Shown here in pieces: positions 23,561-34,117 of a stretch of 64,000 nt of DNA. The notes beneath the pieces were generated by a model, which was given only the letters and a program-made list of their open reading frames with translations, made no database searches and had not been told where the DNA came from. Made by a program: the position numbers and the translations under genes. Each line of letters begins with the position of its first letter. Position 1 is the first letter of the stretch. This DNA comes from Dysgonomonas sp. 520 (GTDB taxonomy: Bacteria; Bacteroidota; Bacteroidia; Bacteroidales; Dysgonomonadaceae), in assembly GCF_010501095.1 (NCBI RefSeq), contig NZ_QVMP01000024.1, positions 1 through 64,000 on the forward strand. The letters are read 5' to 3'.

Positions 23561-24325
23561 ATGACCAGAAAGAGCTTGTTTCATTCGTATACAGAGGATA
23601 GTATTCATCCCGGATTTTCGATCGACTGTGTAATTTTAAGTTTTCACAAAAAGAAAATTCGTATTCTTCTAAATAAATTCGATATAAGCAACTTTTGGCA
23701 ATTGCCGGGCGGTTTTATGTTCAAGGAAGAAACTTCTGACGATGCTGCTTCAAGAATATTAACCAGCCGTACCGGTTTAACAAACGTCTATTTGAAACAA
23801 TTCTATCTGTTCAGCGACCCCAATAGAACCAAGATGGATCAGAATGTGGAATATCTGGAGAAAGAGACAAACAAAGCTCAAGATGTAGGAGATATTGATA
23901 AATGGTTCTTACAGAGATTTATAAGTCTAGGGTATTATGCTTTTGTAAAATATAATGAAGTTAAATTGGTTTCGGTGAAGGAAGATACCGCCAAATGGTT
24001 CGATATCGACCATCTACCACCATTGTATTCCGACCATGAGAATATAATAAGAACTGCTATCGAAACCATACAAGCAATACTACCCATTGTTCCTGTGGGA
24101 TACGAATTGCTTCCCGAAAAATTTACAATGAGCGAACTTAGAAAAATATATGAGGTCTTTTTAGGCAAGCCTCTTGACAGGCGCAATTTTCAGCGAAAGG
24201 TACTAGCCACGGGAGCAGTTATTCAATTGGATGAGATAAAAAGTACAAGCCCATACAACCCTCCCATATTATATTCATTTGATAAGGATAGAAAAGATAT
24301 GCTTGAACCTCTTTTTATTAAATAA
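23561..24325 (+). CDS. Nudix-type transcriptional regulator (NrtR/AraR-like)
   Basis: A 254-residue protein. The first 150 residues are a Nudix-fold ligand sensor (WQLPGGFMFKEETSDDAASR), but the Nudix catalytic pattern REXXEE is degraded (DDAASRILTSRTGL), so it probably binds but does not cleave its ligand. The last 80 residues form a winged helix: LPEKFTMSELRKIYEVFLGK then DRRNFQRKV, the DNA-reading helix. In Bacteroides, AraR of this family senses arabinose; others sense ADP-ribose. Divergent to the GH3/TonB operon, with three inverted-repeat sites between them. Confidence 0.85.
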   Translation: MTRKSLFHSYTEDSIHPGFSIDCVILSFHKKKIRILLNKFDISNFWQLPGGFMFKEETSDDAASRILTSRTGLTNVYLKQFYLFSDPNRTKMDQNVEYLEKETNKAQDVGDIDKWFLQRFISLGYYAFVKYNEVKLVSVKEDTAKWFDIDHLPPLYSDHENIIRTAIETIQAILPIVPVGYELLPEKFTMSELRKIYEVFLGKPLDRRNFQRKVLATGAVIQLDEIKSTSPYNPPILYSFDKDRKDMLEPLFIK

Positions 24326-24361
24326 GAGAATCTGGTAGTTCAAAAATATTGGCATAAATAA

Positions 24362-24408
24362 TGAGGTTGTGAAACAGGTCACATATAGAATGAACTGCCA
24401 CAACCTCA
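24362..24408. terminator. Bidirectional terminator between convergent genes
   Basis: TGAGGTTGTG (24362-24371) pairs with CACAACCTCA (24399-24408), ten bases. TTTGGTTTTT follows on the plus strand. It separates the Nudix regulator from the end of the large minus-strand locus. Confidence 0.7.
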
Positions 24409-24451
24409 CTTTGGTTTTTATAAGTATTTTAACTTATTACGTCAAAAAAAG

Positions 24452-27400
24452 TTATTTAAAACTTCTCAAAACCTTAACATTCCCTATTTTTTCATTATCC
24501 GAGTATACATGCAAAAAATAAACACCTTCTGCCAACTCTTTCAAAGAAACACGTCCATTCAATATTTCTTTAGAGGTTATAAGCATACCCGAAACATTGT
24601 ATACGTCCGTTCTTTTTAACTTTTCAGTTTGCGGATATTGAATATACAACTCATCTCTGACAGGATTGGGATAAACCTTCAGTTGTTCCGAGTTTATCGG
24701 AGTTGTTGTTATACCTGTATTATCATTGTCTACAACAACATGCAATATTGTAAAATCAATATCTTTTCCATCATCAACAGTCAATTTGAAATAGTACGAA
24801 CCTTTCAGAGCATTAGAGATTGTTGCCGTAGCCTTATCCGCATCGGTAACATCTACAAAAGCCGGACCTGTTATCTGCTCCCATTGGTAAGTCAGGTTAT
24901 CTCCATCGGCATCGGAACTTTTGCCAGCATCAAGAGTAATTACATCGCCCGATGCATTAGCACTATAACTAGCTTTAGCTACAGGAACCTGATTTGTATT
25001 TGTAACAAAATCGCCATACAAATTGAATGTCTTAATAGAATTTTCCCACTGACCGGAACGTTCTACACAATTGAGCCTTACGTATCGTCCCGAAACATTG
25101 CCTTCATTACTGCTATTTGATGTTCCGCCTCCGAAAGAGTCATTTGTTGCATAAGTATTCCATGTATTTCCATCGGCTGATATCTGAATATTGAACTTTT
25201 TAGCATACTCAGAATGCCAAAGAATAGAAATTTTCGACGGCTTAACCTGATGCTGTAAATCTACTTGCCACCATTCGCCGTTTCTATGTGCCGACGACCA
25301 ACGAGTATTGGCATTGGCATCAACGGCAGCCTGTGGATACATATTAACCTTTTCGGAAGAAGACGCAGATGTTGGCTTCAAGAGTGCCAAGTCATTAGCC
25401 GTAGTCGGATTTGTTACTGTAATAGAAAAATCCGAGAAAGCCTTGTTTGTGCCATTAGACACCGTCAGACGAAGCACATAAGTTCCGGCGGTATTGAAAT
25501 GCAATTCTGTCAAAGGCAGATCGGGAGATAATATAGACGCTTGCACCGGTCCGCTGATTTGCTCCCACTTATAGGTCAGTTCACCATCTTCAGTGTTTGT
25601 TGATGCTGTGCCATCTACATAAGTTTTAGCATGAGGTAGCAACACCACTTTTTCCGGTAAAATTACTTTTGCGGCAGGCATCTTTTCTTCTTCAGTTCCT
25701 AAAACACGAATTTCACGCAAAGAGAATTTACCGGCACCCGTCTTACGTTCTGTAAAATTGATACGGATATAACGTGTATCAAATTTTTCGAGGCTATGAT
25801 ATTCGGCTTCGCCAACACTGTTCGAAACTTTTTTCAGTTCCGTCCAGCTTGTACCGTCCATAGATTTCTCAAGAACATATCCTTTGGCATAATCGGCATC
25901 CCAATACAGCTCTATTTTATCAACCTTACACAAAGCAGCCAGATCGACAACAGCCGATGCTGTGGTGCCATTCTCCGAATCCCAACGAGTGGACAAGTCG
26001 CCATCCACCAATTGTTTGCCAATGTACTTACCAACCTCTGATGATACGGTAACCTCTTTCAGAAATGCCAGATTCTTATGTTCGGAAGCAACAACCTGAG
26101 GATCGAACACCTCGATATCAGTAGCATAAGAATTATTGCTTGCATCCCATTCTGTGCTTTCGTTTGAGAATGCCAGTTTAGCTGCAATTTGCATCTGACC
26201 TGCTGTTTCGGCGGTCCATTCTCCTTCCGAAGCTATCAGTTTAACCTGTCCCGGAGCAATAACAGTTTTTGTTTGCCCAGTAGAAGCAACATCTTTTCCG
26301 GCAACAGAAAACGAGATATTATAAGGAGTAGTTGATTTAGTAGCTGCATTTCCTTGATTTTTCACCAAAGCGTAGAAACTTACTTTCTGTCCTTCAAGTG
26401 GATAACGAGGCATAGTATAGATACGGGTAACTCGCAAATCAGGTTTTTCCGATCCCGATTTGAAGGTTACACTTTTAGTAAGCGGTAAATTATCTGAAGA
26501 ACCACCTACACGGAAAGTATAATTGCCTGCCTGTACGCTATATTTACGGCTTGTCTGAATCCAATAATAAAAATCATCGGCACAAAAATCGAACGTAACC
26601 TTTTTTGTTTCGCCCGGTTCAAGGGCAATACGTCTGAACCCGCGCAACTCTTTTTTAGGCATCCATACCTTATCGGATGGAGCACTTATATAAACCTGAA
26701 CCACCTCTTCTCCGGCACGAGAACCTGTATTTTTAACATCAACCGTAAGGCTGAAAGGTTGTCCTGCTACTACGTCGGTAGGCATTTGTAGATTTGAATA
26801 CTCAAAAGTTGTATAGCTCAAACCATAACCAAAAGCATATCGGGGCATGGTTCCCTTTTCATCTAACCAACGATAGCCTCCATCCTTATTTTGCTCAAAC
26901 TTGCGGAATACATCTTCTTTCCATTCAGGAAAATCGCTGTCTTTCATTGGCATCGAAAGAGGCATACGTCCTGCCGGATTGTAATCTCCAAAAACAACAT
27001 CAGCGATGGCTCGCCCTGCTTCCTGTGCTGCATAGAACGAATATATGAATCCTTTTATATTAGGCAAGCAGTCGTTGAAAGTACATACTCCCCCACTCTG
27101 TATTACAGCTATCAGGTTCGGGTTGACACCGGCTAACTCATTGATCAATTCCTGTTGTATGGCAGGAAGTGCAAAAGAGCCGCCAACACGGTCGTTATGT
27201 GCGCCAAAACTTTGTTCTCCTTCCTGAGTGTTGTCCAATCCTCCCGCAAAAATCACATAATCTGCGGCAGCAGCAAGTGTTTTAGCTTCTGCAAAACCTG
27301 TTTTTGATGTCGAATTAATGTCGCAACCTTTAGCGTAAGTGATATTCGCACTACCTATCTTGTCTTCCAACCCTTTTTTCACACTAATGGCATAAGGCGG

Positions 27401-28540
27401 ATTGGTAGCACTACTACCCGAACAGTTGAGGTTTTCGGCAGTGGCATTAGGCCCTATAATCGCTATTTTAATTCCCGATTTTTGAAGTGGTAAAATAGGA
27501 TTAGCGCCCGACTTTTCATTTTTCAACAAAACAACCGACTTCTGAGCTGCCAACAAGTTCAAATCAGTAATTTCCTGAGTTTGCGTATTCGACTCATTTC
27601 CTGCCGGATAGTAATCTAACATACCGTTCAGAATCTTAGTCTTCAATATGCTTTTCACAGCACTGTCTATCTGTGCCATTGTAACATGACCATTTTCGAC
27701 CAATGCCGGCAAATCGGCTTCGTAGTTGGATGATCCCATGCAAATATCAGTTCCGGCACGCACAGCATTTCTTGCTTCGTCAATGCTGGCCCAGTCAGAA
27801 ACTATATAGAACGGGAATCCCCATCGCTCACGCAATATCGTTTTCTGCAAAATACTGCTTTCGGCAGCTTTTTCTCCATTGATTTTGTTGTACGAATTCA
27901 TCACAGACATAGCTCCGGCTTCTTGTATTGGAATACGGAAATTATATCCTGAGAAATCCATCAGCCAACGCTGGCTTGCTATTACATCCATCTTCAAACG
28001 ATTCACCTGCATACTTTCACCCATAAAATGCTTGAGAGTAGCAATAATCGGATATTTTTGCATACCGATAGTGAATGATTTGGCCAAATGTCCTGCCAGA
28101 TAAGGGTCTTCGCCACCGCTTTCGGCAGTACGTCCTCCACGAGAGTCACGAGCAAGGTCGAGACATGGACCCAAAGCCTGTTGGCGGCCATACGACCAGA
28201 ACTCAAGTCCCATATATTCACCTATTTTCCCTACAACGGCTTCATCCCAAGTGGCAGCCATAGCTACTCCCGTAGGAAAAGCCGTAGCCGAACGCCCGTA
28301 ACGATCGGAAGTAAGTCGAACTCCATGAGGACTATCGCCCATCACAAAACCGGGAATACCGAGTCGAACATTGGCAGGTGTGCCGCCAAAACTGGTACGA
28401 TTGTTACGCATCTGATCTAATTTCTCCTGAGTAGTCATGGATTTTACCAGTGCATCAATTCGCTGATCCAACGGAGACTGAGCATACGTGTTTATGAAAC
28501 AGATGCTCAATGCTATAATTAAAAATATTTTGTTTTTCAT
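24452..28540 (-). CDS. Multidomain GH3 glycosidase with discoidin, PKD-like and T9SS domains
   Basis: A 1362-residue secreted enzyme. Order: signal peptide (1-20); GH3 barrel with nucleophile Asp in YIVSDWASI (about 249); GH3 C-terminal domain (QKSVVLLKNE onward, about 330-560); fibronectin-like cap (GYGLSYTTFEYSNL onward); CARDB-like domain (PDLRVTRIYTMPRYPLEGQ); two F5/8-C/discoidin (CBM32-like) domains (about 850-970 and 1080-1190), each followed by a PKD-like beta domain (YKWEQISGP, YQWEQITGP); then a type A T9SS sorting domain starting LKVYPNPVRDELYIQ. It is exported by T9SS to the surface. Last gene of the locus in transcription order. Confidence 0.9.
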   Translation of the reverse strand: MKNKIFLIIALSICFINTYAQSPLDQRIDALVKSMTTQEKLDQMRNNRTSFGGTPANVRLGIPGFVMGDSPHGVRLTSDRYGRSATAFPTGVAMAATWDEAVVGKIGEYMGLEFWSYGRQQALGPCLDLARDSRGGRTAESGGEDPYLAGHLAKSFTIGMQKYPIIATLKHFMGESMQVNRLKMDVIASQRWLMDFSGYNFRIPIQEAGAMSVMNSYNKINGEKAAESSILQKTILRERWGFPFYIVSDWASIDEARNAVRAGTDICMGSSNYEADLPALVENGHVTMAQIDSAVKSILKTKILNGMLDYYPAGNESNTQTQEITDLNLLAAQKSVVLLKNEKSGANPILPLQKSGIKIAIIGPNATAENLNCSGSSATNPPYAISVKKGLEDKIGSANITYAKGCDINSTSKTGFAEAKTLAAAADYVIFAGGLDNTQEGEQSFGAHNDRVGGSFALPAIQQELINELAGVNPNLIAVIQSGGVCTFNDCLPNIKGFIYSFYAAQEAGRAIADVVFGDYNPAGRMPLSMPMKDSDFPEWKEDVFRKFEQNKDGGYRWLDEKGTMPRYAFGYGLSYTTFEYSNLQMPTDVVAGQPFSLTVDVKNTGSRAGEEVVQVYISAPSDKVWMPKKELRGFRRIALEPGETKKVTFDFCADDFYYWIQTSRKYSVQAGNYTFRVGGSSDNLPLTKSVTFKSGSEKPDLRVTRIYTMPRYPLEGQKVSFYALVKNQGNAATKSTTPYNISFSVAGKDVASTGQTKTVIAPGQVKLIASEGEWTAETAGQMQIAAKLAFSNESTEWDASNNSYATDIEVFDPQVVASEHKNLAFLKEVTVSSEVGKYIGKQLVDGDLSTRWDSENGTTASAVVDLAALCKVDKIELYWDADYAKGYVLEKSMDGTSWTELKKVSNSVGEAEYHSLEKFDTRYIRINFTERKTGAGKFSLREIRVLGTEEEKMPAAKVILPEKVVLLPHAKTYVDGTASTNTEDGELTYKWEQISGPVQASILSPDLPLTELHFNTAGTYVLRLTVSNGTNKAFSDFSITVTNPTTANDLALLKPTSASSSEKVNMYPQAAVDANANTRWSSAHRNGEWWQVDLQHQVKPSKISILWHSEYAKKFNIQISADGNTWNTYATNDSFGGGTSNSSNEGNVSGRYVRLNCVERSGQWENSIKTFNLYGDFVTNTNQVPVAKASYSANASGDVITLDAGKSSDADGDNLTYQWEQITGPAFVDVTDADKATATISNALKGSYYFKLTVDDGKDIDFTILHVVVDNDNTGITTTPINSEQLKVYPNPVRDELYIQYPQTEKLKRTDVYNVSGMLITSKEILNGRVSLKELAEGVYFLHVYSDNEKIGNVKVLRSFK

Positions 28541-28574
28541 CTTTATAAAGGATATATTAAGGTTTTACACCTTA

Positions 28575-30536
28575 TTATTTCATTATTTTTGTTGTAGTTA
28601 CTATATCACCTTTACTCACTTTACAGATATAGATACCTTTTGTTAAAGAAGCAGTATCAACTAATTCCTTATCACCATTCAATTTGATTTCGGTTACCTT
28701 TCTTCCTCCAATATTATAAAGCGACAGTGTTGCTCCATCCGCATTCGACACTTGTACGTAGTCGGGAAAAGATACAACTGTTACTTTATCTCTTTCAGGA
28801 ACGGAAATAGACGATAGAGGATTATATATTGCTGACAATACGGCATTTGCCTGAGCTACTTCAATGGGTTCGGATACAATAACATCGTTAGTTTCATCTG
28901 TCAACTTAATGGCTACTTTATAGTTTCCTGCGGCGGTTGCCGTGTAAGTGGCTTCGTTGGCATCATTTATCAATACATTATCTTTATACCAATAATATGC
29001 GGCGCACTTAGATGAGGTCTTCGTGCTGTTTATTTCTATCGTTGGTTTTTCCAACAACATGATGTCTGCTATCTTTCGAGCCATAATACCCAGTCCTTTA
29101 TCTTTCGGATGAATTCCGTCGGACGCCATCAGGTTTGCAATATCTGTTGTTACAGCATACAGGTCGATAAGAGGAAGTCCCATTTCTTTCGAAATTTCCT
29201 GCATCACAGGAGTCACTTTCTCACGTATTGTCTGATCGTTTATAGACCAACTGCTACTATACGCTTTGATAGGTATTGCCATATAAATTTCAGGTTCGGC
29301 TGAGTAACCTTTAAATTCATTGATCAAGTCGACGTATGATTTTTTAAATTTCACGGCATCCCAATAGTTGTCTTTCGAATCGTTCGTACCCAAAGCAATT
29401 ACGATTATATCCGGATCATACGATTTATTGTCGCTGTAAGCTGTTTTATTCTTCCAGGCATCATTTAAATGATTCATCATAAGAGCCGAATTCACACCAA
29501 AGTTGCGGGTTTCGTATTTGTCGCCCAACATACTGCGTATTTGTATAGGCCATGCATATTTTGAGCGGTCGGAAGCCTCTGCTCCATACGTATTGCTGTC
29601 GCCTACACATCCCACTTTTATGAAATCGTATTTAAATGCCCAACCCGAATAGAAGCCGTTATTGATTGTTCTTACATACACAACGTCATTAGGGTCCAAA
29701 CCAGCCAAAGAATATGATTTTTCGGTTACGTTTGCTGTCCGTACAACAGAATTATCGACAGACGAGCGTACTTCTATATCCCAGCTTTCGCCTTCGGCCT
29801 CCCATGTCAGCTTATTGTCGGCAATTGCAAGTTTAACAGGTCTTTGAGCAAACACCTCATCCTCGAAAGTGTAGTACTTTTGCAGACCCGGCTCTTTTTC
29901 CGATTGTACTTTTTTATAATTATCTTTTATATTTTCCTTTGTCCGAACTGTATTCCACACTCTTACATCAGCCAGCTTTCCATGAAACTTAGGAGATTCG
30001 TACCATGCAGCCAACCACAAATCGCCGACGTTGCTTCCATTCGATTTGATATTGCCTAGCCAATCGCCATTGAAATCTTCGACAGTACTATGAAGTTCTG
30101 TATTCAAATACAATGACGCTTTTTTGTCTTTCGACGAAATAACAAAAGCGATATGATTCCACTTGTTAGAAAGCTCGTCACGAGACACCCAACATGCATA
30201 GGCAGCATTATTGACTGTTTTAAACCACAAGCGAAGATCTACCTTATTGTCGTTCTGAGCATTTGTATTCAGGCTGGCAGTAAAGCCATGACTTCCGTCA
30301 TGCCTATTGCTCACGATGGATGTTCCATTAATGTTTTTTCCGTCTTGTTCGTCAAGGTAAATCCAGAACTCTAATGTGAGGTCCTTTTCTGTAGAACCTA
30401 CATTGCCACAATTCATGCCATTGTGGTCGCCCATTAGGTTCCATGCCCCAAAATCGCCGGCTGCACTTACATGATTTGTGCTAAAGGCAAGTGTTAAAAA
30501 CAAAATAAGATAAGAGAGTATTTTTATTTTTTTCAT
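28575..30536 (-). CDS. LamG + SGNH esterase secreted protein
   Basis: A 653-residue secreted protein: signal peptide (1-25), LamG/concanavalin-like domain (about 30-215, ending with the ADVRVWNTVRT strand), fibronectin-like linker (about 220-300), then a GDSL/SGNH hydrolase (about 308-500) with Ser in CVGDSNTYG, Asn in ALGTND, and Asp/His in SDGIHP, all catalytic residues present. An Ig-like piece (YYWYKDN) and a C-terminal T9SS-like domain (ATLSLYNIGGRKV, GIYICKVSKG) follow. It likely removes acetyl or other ester groups from the polysaccharide. Confidence 0.85.
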   Translation of the reverse strand: MKKIKILSYLILFLTLAFSTNHVSAAGDFGAWNLMGDHNGMNCGNVGSTEKDLTLEFWIYLDEQDGKNINGTSIVSNRHDGSHGFTASLNTNAQNDNKVDLRLWFKTVNNAAYACWVSRDELSNKWNHIAFVISSKDKKASLYLNTELHSTVEDFNGDWLGNIKSNGSNVGDLWLAAWYESPKFHGKLADVRVWNTVRTKENIKDNYKKVQSEKEPGLQKYYTFEDEVFAQRPVKLAIADNKLTWEAEGESWDIEVRSSVDNSVVRTANVTEKSYSLAGLDPNDVVYVRTINNGFYSGWAFKYDFIKVGCVGDSNTYGAEASDRSKYAWPIQIRSMLGDKYETRNFGVNSALMMNHLNDAWKNKTAYSDNKSYDPDIIVIALGTNDSKDNYWDAVKFKKSYVDLINEFKGYSAEPEIYMAIPIKAYSSSWSINDQTIREKVTPVMQEISKEMGLPLIDLYAVTTDIANLMASDGIHPKDKGLGIMARKIADIMLLEKPTIEINSTKTSSKCAAYYWYKDNVLINDANEATYTATAAGNYKVAIKLTDETNDVIVSEPIEVAQANAVLSAIYNPLSSISVPERDKVTVVSFPDYVQVSNADGATLSLYNIGGRKVTEIKLNGDKELVDTASLTKGIYICKVSKGDIVTTTKIMK

Positions 30537-30573
30537 GGTTCAATAAAATTTAGAGCCTTAATTTATGAGAGGT

Positions 30574-30612
30574 AAAAAAAAAGCGAGGACTTTTTTGTCC
30601 CGTCCTCGCTTT
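30574..30612 (-). terminator. Strong terminator inside the LamG gene run
   Basis: On the minus strand AAAGCGAGGAC (30612-30602) pairs with GTCCTCGCTTT (30590-30580), a perfect 11-base stem, followed by six more T (30579-30574). It lies 47 bases after the 427-aa LamG gene and before the LamG/SGNH gene, so downstream genes need read-through or their own promoter. Confidence 0.9.
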
Positions 30613-30658
30613 ACAAATATGTCTGCAGTGAGATAAACAAATATCTCGTTGCTCTATT

Positions 30659-31942
30659 TTATCGGATAATTATTTTTTGATTATTAGCCAAATAGAAACC
30701 TTTAGGCAAACCATTTATAACGTTTTCTCCTGCAACAATGTCAATGCTACGAACCAATTGTCCGCTAAGAGCATAGATATTTAGAGTTTGAGCGCTTTCT
30801 GCATTCACAATAAGAGAACCATTGTTTACATAGAATGTTGCACCTATTTCAGTCTCACCTATACCGGTTGTTGCTTTCGTAAAGTTATCAGAAGTTACGA
30901 ATCCTGAATAGACGCCATTATTTAAAGTTCTTACTTTTGCATAATAAGTAGTACCATCACTTAAAGCATCAATATCATTCATTGAAATTGAGTTTGTAGC
31001 AACTGTTTCTGAATGTACTTCTTGATCATCAGTATCAAAGATTGTCACTTCCCATGTTCCATCACTTGTATCCCATGAAAGAACCTGATCAGAGAATGCT
31101 ATATTTCTAGGATATGCAGATAGCGTTTCTAGTCCGTGAAGTTCCTTCCAATTTCCGACATTAGGATTAGCCCAGCCTCTGTTTATTTCATCATTAGAAT
31201 CAGCTGTTCGAGGATTAGCATCATTATTAAAAGGTCTAATGAAAGCATCAAATCTATAATTCAGATACAAACCAGGATTCTCTTCATGGGTACCTGTCAG
31301 ATGTTTATTATAATTAGCTTTAATCTCTTCCGCTGTACGAGCTACAGACCAAACACGAACATCAGCTAATTTAGTATCAATGAGTGCCGGATTGTTGTTA
31401 TTCCAAAATAAACCTCCTAAGTTAAAGGTTCGACGAGCATTATCCGATTTTCTATAATTACCATAATATCCACCTGTAGCTGTAGCTTCGCCAAATTGCT
31501 CACCATTCACATATACAAATGCTTTATTTTCTGCTTCAGAAACTACAAATGCAATATGCGCCCATTTTTCTATATAATATTCAGTTGGTATAAAAAAGGA
31601 GATAGCCTGAGGTGTAGGACTCGTCGCATCTTTAAGAAATAGTCTCATTTCTAAAGCATTCCCCTTCTCCGAATTTTCTCTAACATTTATGTTAATTCCA
31701 TATGGATCCCCAAATGTCTCCATAATATTCGTGTTTTTGACAAGTCCGGTTGGAGCCATATTTATCCAATACTCCACAGTTATTGAATTTGAAACAAAGT
31801 CAAGTCCATGTGCAGAACCAATTCCATTACTTCCACTCTTAAATTCCCATGCATTAAAATCCGTTTGTGCAAACAATCCGCTAGTCACTAGCAATGCTGA
31901 AACTATCAGCACCACGCGATTAAAAAAGTTCATTTTTTTCAT
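30659..31942 (-). CDS. LamG-family secreted protein, 427 aa
   Basis: Signal peptide (1-25, ending GLFAQ), one LamG domain (about 28-245, closing with KLADVRVWSVART), a fibronectin-like domain (about 265-355) and a C-terminal T9SS-like domain (about 365-427: NGSLIVNAESAQTLNIYALS, LPKGFYLANNQKIIIR). No catalytic motif is seen; LamG domains often bind sugars, so it may be a surface glycan-binding protein. Paralogue of the neighbours at 32033, 34118 and 35397. Confidence 0.8.
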   Translation of the reverse strand: MKKMNFFNRVVLIVSALLVTSGLFAQTDFNAWEFKSGSNGIGSAHGLDFVSNSITVEYWINMAPTGLVKNTNIMETFGDPYGININVRENSEKGNALEMRLFLKDATSPTPQAISFFIPTEYYIEKWAHIAFVVSEAENKAFVYVNGEQFGEATATGGYYGNYRKSDNARRTFNLGGLFWNNNNPALIDTKLADVRVWSVARTAEEIKANYNKHLTGTHEENPGLYLNYRFDAFIRPFNNDANPRTADSNDEINRGWANPNVGNWKELHGLETLSAYPRNIAFSDQVLSWDTSDGTWEVTIFDTDDQEVHSETVATNSISMNDIDALSDGTTYYAKVRTLNNGVYSGFVTSDNFTKATTGIGETEIGATFYVNNGSLIVNAESAQTLNIYALSGQLVRSIDIVAGENVINGLPKGFYLANNQKIIIR

Positions 31943-32032
31943 AATACAATTTTTTTATGTTTATTAATAATCCGGCTATATCAAAAGTTTATCAGTGTAG
32001 TTTCCCTGTATTTTTTTGATACCACCCAGTTT

Positions 32033-34060
32033 TTATTTTAGAATAATTTTTTGATTGTCAACCAGATAAAATCCTTTTTGCAATCCTTCAATAATTGTTT
32101 TTCCTGCTTTCAGGTTTACAGACTGCACCAAGCGTCCGTCAACAGCATATACGTTCAGCAAACGCTCCGAATCGGAATTAACGATAAGAGAACCGGCTTC
32201 GGAATAGATGTTCAGTTTATCAATTGTAGAATTCGCTATACCCGATTGTTTGTCATTGAAAAGAGTTAATGCCCAATCTGAATAAAACAAAGTGGTTTTT
32301 GCTCTTACCTTCATTTCGTATTCTTTCTTTTCATCAAGAGTAAGGCCTGTCAACGAATAAGAATTTTCTGTCGCAACATCTGTCTTCACAATGTCGCCGC
32401 TTTCTTTTTCCACAATTTCTACCTCGAAGCTGTCGGCATCGCCATCCCAAGAAAACACATCATTTGCAACCTGAAGATTTGTTGGTCTTGCAGAAAGCAC
32501 TTCGCTTGAGTGTACATCTCTCCACGTAGCGGCAGGAAGCAAAGACCCGTTGTTAGTACCGGGGTTAGCCACGTTCATGACAATCTGGTCGAAATTGTCG
32601 AAGTTGTAGTAAACATACAAGCCTTCTTCCGTTCCTTTCAAGCGCTGATTGTAGTTATCTGCAATCTCTTCATCGGAGCGGGCAACATTCCAAACACGAA
32701 AGTCTGCCATTTTTCCATAAAAAATGGGACTATCCTTATACCAACGTCCTACCCACAATTCGTCTGTTATCCTATTGCCTACCCAGTCTGTAAAGAAATC
32801 TTCGATAACATCATAAACTTCGCCATTCACATAGGCATAAGCCTTTTTATCAGTCGAAGAAATTACAAAAGCTAAATGCCCCCACTTGTCAGAAAATTCT
32901 TCGCGAGGCAAGAACAAGGTATAAGCCTGATCGTAAGTTCCATCGTTTTTAGTATTCTTAAAAACAAATGCAAGGTCTTCATTGCTGGTTGCACTATTGT
33001 TTCTAAGATTTACAGAAAAACCCTGATTACCATTGTGTCTGTTAGATATAATATTCACACCTGTCTTATTCAGACCTCCTTTGTCATCGATATAGAGCCA
33101 AGTTTCCAATGTCATATTTTTTTCAGTAAATTCGAGCTTACCAACATTCAGTCCATTATGACCTGTTGTAGTCAAATTCCACGCATTGAAATCGCCTTTC
33201 GCTTCTTCCATCTCCACATCTATGTCGGTAACACTAAGCGGAGTTTGTACTGCACTGTGCGCCGATTTATGAGCCACTTCCAAACTTTTGTCCGAAAGGC
33301 TAGCCAGCACATAGGTATTGTCAAGTATATTTTTTCCTGTCAATTTTTCGTACCAAGTACAAGCAGCAATAAAACGTCCGATATTAGTATCAAGATGATA
33401 GCCGTCACGACAAAGGTTGTCTCCTACGAAGCTAGTACGGGCATTTTGTATTGCTGTGCCCGAAGGTATTACGATGCTAATCCCAACCTCCGTAGCTGCA
33501 CGATTCGAAGCATCGACAATTGCATTATACATAGTCATCTGATCTTTACCATAGTTGGCAAAGCCGGAATGAGTTGAGTTTTGCTGATAGGCCCAAGTTG
33601 AATGAAACGCATACTTCACATTGGGGTTGGTAGCTTTTGTTTTCACATACGCCAACAGATTGGTCAGATATGGAAAATAGGTATTGTATTGTCCCGAATT
33701 TGGGCTCGCTTGCTGAAAAGAAATGTAATCCCAATCTTCATCAGCAATTGCCGTTTCCAGTTTTGTATCTTTTGTATTCGTTTTTGTTCCGTCTACTATT
33801 TTTCGGTATTCGTAACTGGCTTTGTTGTCGTTTGCATTATTCCAGTGAGTTTCAAGATTACAACCACCAATATACATGTTACCAATAATGAGTGTAACAT
33901 CATCAGCTTTTCCTATTTCGTACAAATAGTTTTCAACGGCATCTTCCGAAAAACTGTTTCCTATAGCCAAAATCTTAATTGTTTCCGCATTAGCACCAAA
34001 GCTAACAGCTAGTAACAAAAGAGTTAGCAAAAATTTACTTCTCAACATTTGTATATTCAT
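32033..34060 (-). CDS. SGNH-like (DUF4886) + LamG secreted protein
   Basis: A 675-residue protein. After the signal peptide (1-25) comes a DUF4886-type SGNH domain (about 26-270): KILAIGNSFSEDAVENYLYE has the nucleophile Ser, ISFQQASPNSG the oxyanion region, and DGYHLDTNIGRF the Asp/His pair. A LamG domain (about 285-500), a fibronectin-like domain (about 520-610) and a T9SS-like end (KGFYLVDNQKIILK) follow. The module order is the reverse of the LamG/SGNH protein at 28575, so esterase modules were joined to LamG at least twice. Confidence 0.85.
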   Translation of the reverse strand: MNIQMLRSKFLLTLLLLAVSFGANAETIKILAIGNSFSEDAVENYLYEIGKADDVTLIIGNMYIGGCNLETHWNNANDNKASYEYRKIVDGTKTNTKDTKLETAIADEDWDYISFQQASPNSGQYNTYFPYLTNLLAYVKTKATNPNVKYAFHSTWAYQQNSTHSGFANYGKDQMTMYNAIVDASNRAATEVGISIVIPSGTAIQNARTSFVGDNLCRDGYHLDTNIGRFIAACTWYEKLTGKNILDNTYVLASLSDKSLEVAHKSAHSAVQTPLSVTDIDVEMEEAKGDFNAWNLTTTGHNGLNVGKLEFTEKNMTLETWLYIDDKGGLNKTGVNIISNRHNGNQGFSVNLRNNSATSNEDLAFVFKNTKNDGTYDQAYTLFLPREEFSDKWGHLAFVISSTDKKAYAYVNGEVYDVIEDFFTDWVGNRITDELWVGRWYKDSPIFYGKMADFRVWNVARSDEEIADNYNQRLKGTEEGLYVYYNFDNFDQIVMNVANPGTNNGSLLPAATWRDVHSSEVLSARPTNLQVANDVFSWDGDADSFEVEIVEKESGDIVKTDVATENSYSLTGLTLDEKKEYEMKVRAKTTLFYSDWALTLFNDKQSGIANSTIDKLNIYSEAGSLIVNSDSERLLNVYAVDGRLVQSVNLKAGKTIIEGLQKGFYLVDNQKIILK

Positions 34061-34080
34061 ATTTATTTGATTTTATATCA

Positions 34081-34107
34081 GTTACAGGTAAACGAGTTAC
34101 CTGTAAC
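34081..34107 (-). other. Intercistronic hairpin, 11-bp perfect stem
   Basis: GTTACAGGTAA (34081-34091) pairs with TTACCTGTAAC (34097-34107) around five bases, between two LamG genes. There is no U-run, so it may protect or process mRNA ends rather than terminate. Confidence 0.55.
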
Positions 34108-34117
34108 CAAATTAATA